From Xanthobacteraceae bacterium (GTDB lineage: Bacteria; Pseudomonadota; Alphaproteobacteria; Rhizobiales; Xanthobacteraceae): 9,143 bases of DNA. The notes beneath the pieces were generated by a model. That model ran no database searches and was not told where the DNA came from. It saw only the letters and a list, made by a program, of their open reading frames with translations. A program made the position numbers and the translations under genes. The stretch covers positions 1 to 9,143 of the forward strand of contig JASHYD010000955.1 in the NCBI GenBank assembly GCA_030043175.1. Direction: 5' to 3'. Positions 7,063-9,143 of this stretch are shown piece by piece (position 1 is the first letter of the stretch; every line of letters starts with the position of its first letter).

Positions 7063-7097
7063 GTCAAGCCTCCCCTCGCTCAAGCGAGGGGCTTCTA
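7063..7097 (-). mobile_element. Hairpin resembling an IS200/IS605-type right end
   Basis: On the minus strand the order is TAGAAG, CCCCTCGCT, TG, AGCGAGGGG, AGG, CTTGAC. The nine-base arms (7083-7091 and 7072-7080) are perfect. GAAGCCCC-hairpin-GGGGAGG followed by a short T(T)GAC or TCAC site is how the right ends of many TnpB-carrying IS200/IS605 elements look, as far as I recall. Neither side has a T-run, so a plain terminator is less likely. The matching tnpB would lie at higher coordinates on the minus strand. A remnant does exist there, but about 1.5 kb away. The family is a recall-based inference; the hairpin itself is seen. Confidence 0.4.
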
Positions 7098-7247
7098 TGC
7101 TCAACCGGCTTGGCCCCAGGGGCGCCGCCGCGCATTACACAGCGCGATCCTCTCGCCGCAAAGTCCTAAGAGGCAGGGGTGGGTCCTGGTCCCTACTTAG
7201 CGGCGCGGGGCTGCACGCCGGGTGTTGAGGTTTTGGCTAACGGCACG

Positions 7248-7478
7248 CTACGCGGCGCATGACGTTGTGCGAGGACGATGGGGGCCATGGTGTACTGCAA
7301 CTAGCCGCTTCTGCGCCTGGCGATAATTGCAGAAATGCCGAACTGCGAGCGTGCTGTAATGCTTCGATATCTGTGAATAGTGGTTTTGCATTTTGGTTGA
7401 GGCGCAAGTTTCCGCGACGGTCCGAAACTCCTCAGCCAACTCACGGTAACGTTCCGCTCGAAACAATGCATCCGACAT
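7248..7478 (-). CDS. Small helical protein, RYRELAEE type
   Basis: This 76-residue protein resembles a large set of tiny uncharacterised proteins I associate with Bradyrhizobium. The conserved part is residues 1-45: MSDALFRAERYRELAEEF, then ASTKMQNHYSQISKHYSTLA, two amphipathic helices rich in Glu, Arg and Tyr/His. After residue 46 the sequence becomes basic and unlike the family (VRHFCNYRQAQKRLVAV...), where relatives usually read EAEE. An old frameshift or altered C-terminus is possible. The ATG at 7478 has a strong AGGAGG about seven bases upstream. It probably acts in the cytoplasm; no function is established. A degraded paralogue lies at 7986-8223 on the same strand, sharing the start region and ribosome binding site layout. 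Confidence 0.62.
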   Translation of the reverse strand: MSDALFRAERYRELAEEFRTVAETCASTKMQNHYSQISKHYSTLAVRHFCNYRQAQKRLVAVHHGPHRPRTTSCAA

Positions 7479-7561
7479 GGCGCGCCTCCTTTGCCGAGGG
7501 CGTCCCCCAGGCGCCTAGAATGACCTAGCTATAGGGCACTACCAAGGCAGGGGCCACGAGC

Positions 7562-7587
7562 GGAACTTGACTGAAAATGAAGTAGTT
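7562..7587 (+). promoter_or_regulatory. Weak EcfG-like promoter match
   Basis: GGAAC (7562-7566), a 17-base spacer and AGTT (7584-7587) partly match the alphaproteobacterial general-stress sigma factor (EcfG) consensus GGAAC-N16/17-CGTT. No plus-strand gene follows, so it may be chance or drive an untranslated RNA. Confidence 0.2.
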
Positions 7588-7706
7588 GCAAATACTTAGG
7601 CAAAACAAATGCGGAGCCATTTGCGAGAAAGGTGTGGTTTCGCCTCAATCATGGGTAGCATGACCCATCGAAATGCGCGATGTGACAAGCCGCGTCAACT
7701 CTCCTT

Positions 7707-7895
7707 TTACGCGTCTTGGTCCCGGTCGCGGCGCTGTTCAGGGTCGTGCTCATGCCGAAGATCGACATAATCGGCGAGCCGCATGTATTTGCTGGCAAGG
7801 CTGAGCAATGTGAGACGCTCCCCCGGATCGCGCGCGCTGTGCACGGCACGCAGGCAGTGCAGCGCTTTCATTCGGTAGGTTTCTCGATCCAGCAC
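7707..7895 (-). CDS. Small helical protein, YRMKALHCLRA type
   Basis: This 62-residue protein resembles small uncharacterised Bradyrhizobium proteins with a pattern like YxxKALxCLxAAxxxxDPxERLxLLxLAxxYMxLADYV. Here it reads DRETYRMKALHCLRA, ARDPGERLTLLSLASKYM, RLADYVDLRHEH, then a charged tail (DPEQRRDRDQDA). Two amphipathic helices joined by a DPGER turn are likely; it is probably cytoplasmic and may pack as a helical hairpin. No function is known. I prefer the GTG at 7895 because GGAGG lies eight bases upstream. The frame is open to an ATG at 7949 (18 more residues) that lacks a ribosome binding site. It lies between the intact and broken copies of the RYRELAEE-type gene, all on the same strand, with gaps of roughly 90-230 bases. 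Confidence 0.62.
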   Translation of the reverse strand: MLDRETYRMKALHCLRAVHSARDPGERLTLLSLASKYMRLADYVDLRHEHDPEQRRDRDQDA

Positions 7896-7985
7896 TAGCC
7901 CCGCCTCCAGAAACCGGTCGCAGTAAACGAACGATCGGCGCAAATTCATGGAGACACAATGCTAAGGTTTGGGTGGTGTTGGGGC

Positions 7986-8223
7986 CTAGGGAACAAGCCT
8001 TCCGACGGGGCTTGAGAGAACTTCCTCGTCTACCGAACCTAAGATCATGACTCGCGAAAAGGGCGTCAGAGAAGTTGTCGTCAGCCCCTCTGCCTCGGCC
8101 AGCTCGCTGTAATATTCTGCGGTATTGGCTTTGAGTTTGGGTGAGGCGTCAAGCCGCTGCGAGGCGCCACCATTCCTTCGCCACATGACGGTAACGTTGT
8201 GCCCGCTTCAATGCATTCGACAT
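7986..8223 (-). pseudogene. Broken paralogue of the RYRELAEE-type small protein
   Basis: The ATG at 8223, with GGAGG about seven bases upstream, begins MSNALKRAQRYRHVAKEWWR and stops at TGA (8149-8151) after 24 codons. Beyond the stop the same frame still reads RLTQTQSQYRRI, which lines up with the STKMQNHYSQI part of the intact copy at 7248-7478. The match then jumps frame to EYYSELAEAEG, like KHYSTLA plus the usual AEAE ending, and that frame continues to a stop at 7986. One nonsense change and one frameshift therefore separate it from a working gene. Both copies share ACGGTAACGTT (7443-7453, 8188-8198) and an almost identical start region. A truncated 24-residue peptide could still be made. 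Confidence 0.65.
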
Positions 8224-8320
8224 GAGCGGCCTCCGCACCGAAACGGTGCAGGATCTTGGCACTCGCCGCAGTCACGATAGCATTGTCTACACACCGTCCC
8301 TCGCGGGCCTCTGAGTCGGC

Positions 8321-8345
8321 AACCCGACGGAGTGACAAAGGTTCC
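8321..8345 (-). promoter_or_regulatory. EcfG-like promoter upstream of the broken small gene
   Basis: On the minus strand GGAAC (8341-8345), a 16-base spacer and GGTT (8321-8324) closely match GGAAC-N16/17-CGTT, bound by the general stress sigma factor EcfG in Alphaproteobacteria. It points at the ATG at 8223 and would leave a leader of about 90 bases. The match has one off-consensus base and rests on a short motif. Confidence 0.33.
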
Positions 8346-8420
8346 AAACGGCTGCGGTCTTACGATGCCGTAATGGGCGGTCCATGCGTCCGTAATGTGA
8401 GGAGGGGTAGGTTGTGTGTG

Positions 8421-8564
8421 ATGGCCTCCCAGCAGCCGCGATCGCCTATGGCCCCTCAGATTGATCGTCGAGTCATGGTTCTGGGCCTGCTGTGGTCTGC
8501 ACTCGCCCTTTGCGGCATTAGTTCACTCGTTTATGACGTGGGTCGTTGGCTGAGCGCCTGGTGA
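8421..8564 (+). CDS. Small single-pass membrane protein
   Basis: This 47-residue protein starts MASQQPRSPMAPQIDRR, has one hydrophobic segment at about 18-38 (VMVLGLLWSALALCGISSLVY), and ends DVGRWLSAW. A positively charged residue pair before the segment and few charges after it suggest an inside N-terminus. No known family is recognised. GGAGGGG (8401-8407) lies 13 bases before the ATG, rather far. In-frame TTG (8412) or GTG (8418) codons sit closer and could be the real start, adding one to three residues. It reads toward the minus-strand TnpB remnant, whose frame ends 13 bases beyond its stop. Confidence 0.45.
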   Translation: MASQQPRSPMAPQIDRRVMVLGLLWSALALCGISSLVYDVGRWLSAW

Positions 8565-8576
8565 GGCGTATGTCTT

Positions 8577-8816
8577 TTACTTGGGTACCGTCGAGAAACC
8601 TAGGCAGGTGACGTCCTCTCCATCCAATCTGGCGGCGTGGATGGATCTTCCTTCTGCAAGCGTCTGACGTCCCAGACGGAGAATGTTACGCGCGGCGTGA
8701 ACGTCGCGAACATGAACAGCGCCGCACGCGTCACACGTCCATTCTCTTAATTCGAGACCCGTCAGCCCTTTCGGGCCGCCGACGCATCCGCATTCGCAAC
8801 AGGTCTGAGTGCTAAT
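8577..8816 (-). pseudogene. tnpB: TnpB (IS605 OrfB) C-terminal remnant
   Basis: The last 79 codons of a TnpB-type RNA-guided nuclease remain in frame on the minus strand. The order is ISTQTCCECG (first CxxC of the zinc ribbon), GGPKGLTGLELREWTCDACG (second CxxC), then VHVRDVHAARNILRLG, the final RuvC block. TnpB normally reads HDRDVNAARNIL here, so the RuvC Asp of RDV is kept while the flanking residues differ (D to V, N to H). The frame ends at TAA (8577-8579). Upstream of 8816 the similarity stops abruptly and an in-frame stop lies at 8895-8897. The roughly 300 or more residues with the other RuvC motifs are missing, so it cannot be active. It marks an old IS200/IS605 or IS1341-type insertion. 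Confidence 0.82.
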
Positions 8817-9143
8817 GCGCGCGGGGCGGCTCAGGCACTTTTCTCCATTTCGGAATATCCGCGCGCGAGCAAAGTTGGTGAGCCGTTTGGCGTCTCATTT
8901 TGAGGGGCAAGACATGGAGCCTGGCGGCGATGTTGTTCTCTAAAACAAAACATACGGCAGCCCTCGAACATCAAACATGGTCTGCGGTGCGGAGCGGCGG
9001 CGTTGCTCAGCACAATCCCGGTTCGCTGGATGTTGGTCATTTGCCGGCAAAGCCGCGAGCGCCTCGAAGAAGAGTTGCAGCGGCTCGGTCTCAAGTCGGG
9101 GCTTCTTTCATCTCATCGGAGCTTTTTGGGAATGGATTTCGCT
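8817..9143. other. Right-edge stretch, possible start of a gene
   Basis: No TnpB similarity continues here. On the plus strand an ATG at 9030 opens a frame running off the window (MLVICRQSRERLEEELQRLG...), with a charged helical look. The frame is open back to 8904. It has no ribosome binding site before 9030 and matches no family I know. The opposite frame (TTG at 9094 to 8831) is Ser/Arg/Pro-rich and looks like its antisense shadow. Confidence 0.25.

Larger units (their letters stand above)
6445..7247. other. Gene-poor accessory stretch
   Basis: About 800 bases contain no recognisable full gene. The first part should carry the promoter of the secreted-protein gene. An imperfect palindrome with an AAACGTTT core lies at 6613-6633. 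A hydrophobic mini-ORF starts at 6732. The IS200/IS605-like hairpin lies at 7063-7097, and what remains is unassigned. A minus-strand frame at 6747-7067 and plus-strand frames at 6891-7200 are Arg/Pro-rich and read through the hairpin, so I do not call them genes. Confidence 0.4.

Noticed and set aside
6747..7067. Minus-strand His/Arg-rich frame ending HHRHRHRHDSG
   Set aside because: The repeats arise from GTGGCGGTGGTGAT-like DNA read backward; no gene signals are present and it begins within the hairpin region.
7072..7091. Hairpin read as a plain intrinsic terminator
   Set aside because: The stem is perfect, but no T-run follows on either strand and no gene ends just before it; an element end fits better.
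1..9143. CRISPR array, tRNA, rRNA, toxin-antitoxin pair or phage genes
   Set aside because: No regularly spaced direct repeats, no cloverleaf or rRNA-like segments, and no convincing toxin, antitoxin or phage proteins were seen by eye.

Overview
The window looks like accessory chromosome of a GC-rich alphaproteobacterium, most likely Bradyrhizobium or a close relative (Nitrobacteraceae). I infer this from the high GC content, a tandem cold-shock-domain protein beginning MGRGKDFR, a SPOR-domain lytic transglycosylase, and several tiny helical proteins of kinds I associate with Bradyrhizobium (RYRELAEE..., YRMKALHCLRA..., RRRALQLLASS...). No database was consulted. No tRNA, rRNA or CRISPR array is visible.

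Left part (1-3666). A two-CSD nucleic-acid-binding protein lies on the minus strand and ends at a GC-rich hairpin (168-196). About 820 bases without a recognisable gene follow. Next is a plus-strand enzyme of the isocitrate lyase/PEP mutase superfamily, probably started by TTG. It faces a minus-strand secreted lytic transglycosylase with a C-terminal SPOR domain. The two genes converge on a short spacer holding two inverted repeats.

Middle part (3667-6444). After an empty stretch of about 550 bases there is a small winged-helix-like protein on the minus strand, probably started by TTG. On the plus strand follow a single-pass membrane protein with a repeated coiled-coil tail and a small protein of unknown function. 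A secreted glycine-rich protein of unknown function lies on the minus strand.

Right part (6445-9143). This is the accessory, decaying portion. It is gene-poor and holds a perfect hairpin resembling the right end of an IS200/IS605-type element on the minus strand. Three small helical-protein genes on the minus strand follow, one of them broken by a stop codon and a frameshift. A 47-residue membrane peptide lies on the plus strand. Last is the C-terminal remnant of a TnpB (IS605 OrfB) nuclease with its zinc ribbon and final RuvC motif. The far right edge holds only an uncertain open frame.

The genes do not form one pathway. The main signals worth a second look are the separated traces of TnpB-type elements, the intact/broken paralogue pair with a candidate general-stress promoter, and the unusual active site of the isocitrate-lyase-like enzyme. 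I found no convincing new defence or metabolic system.
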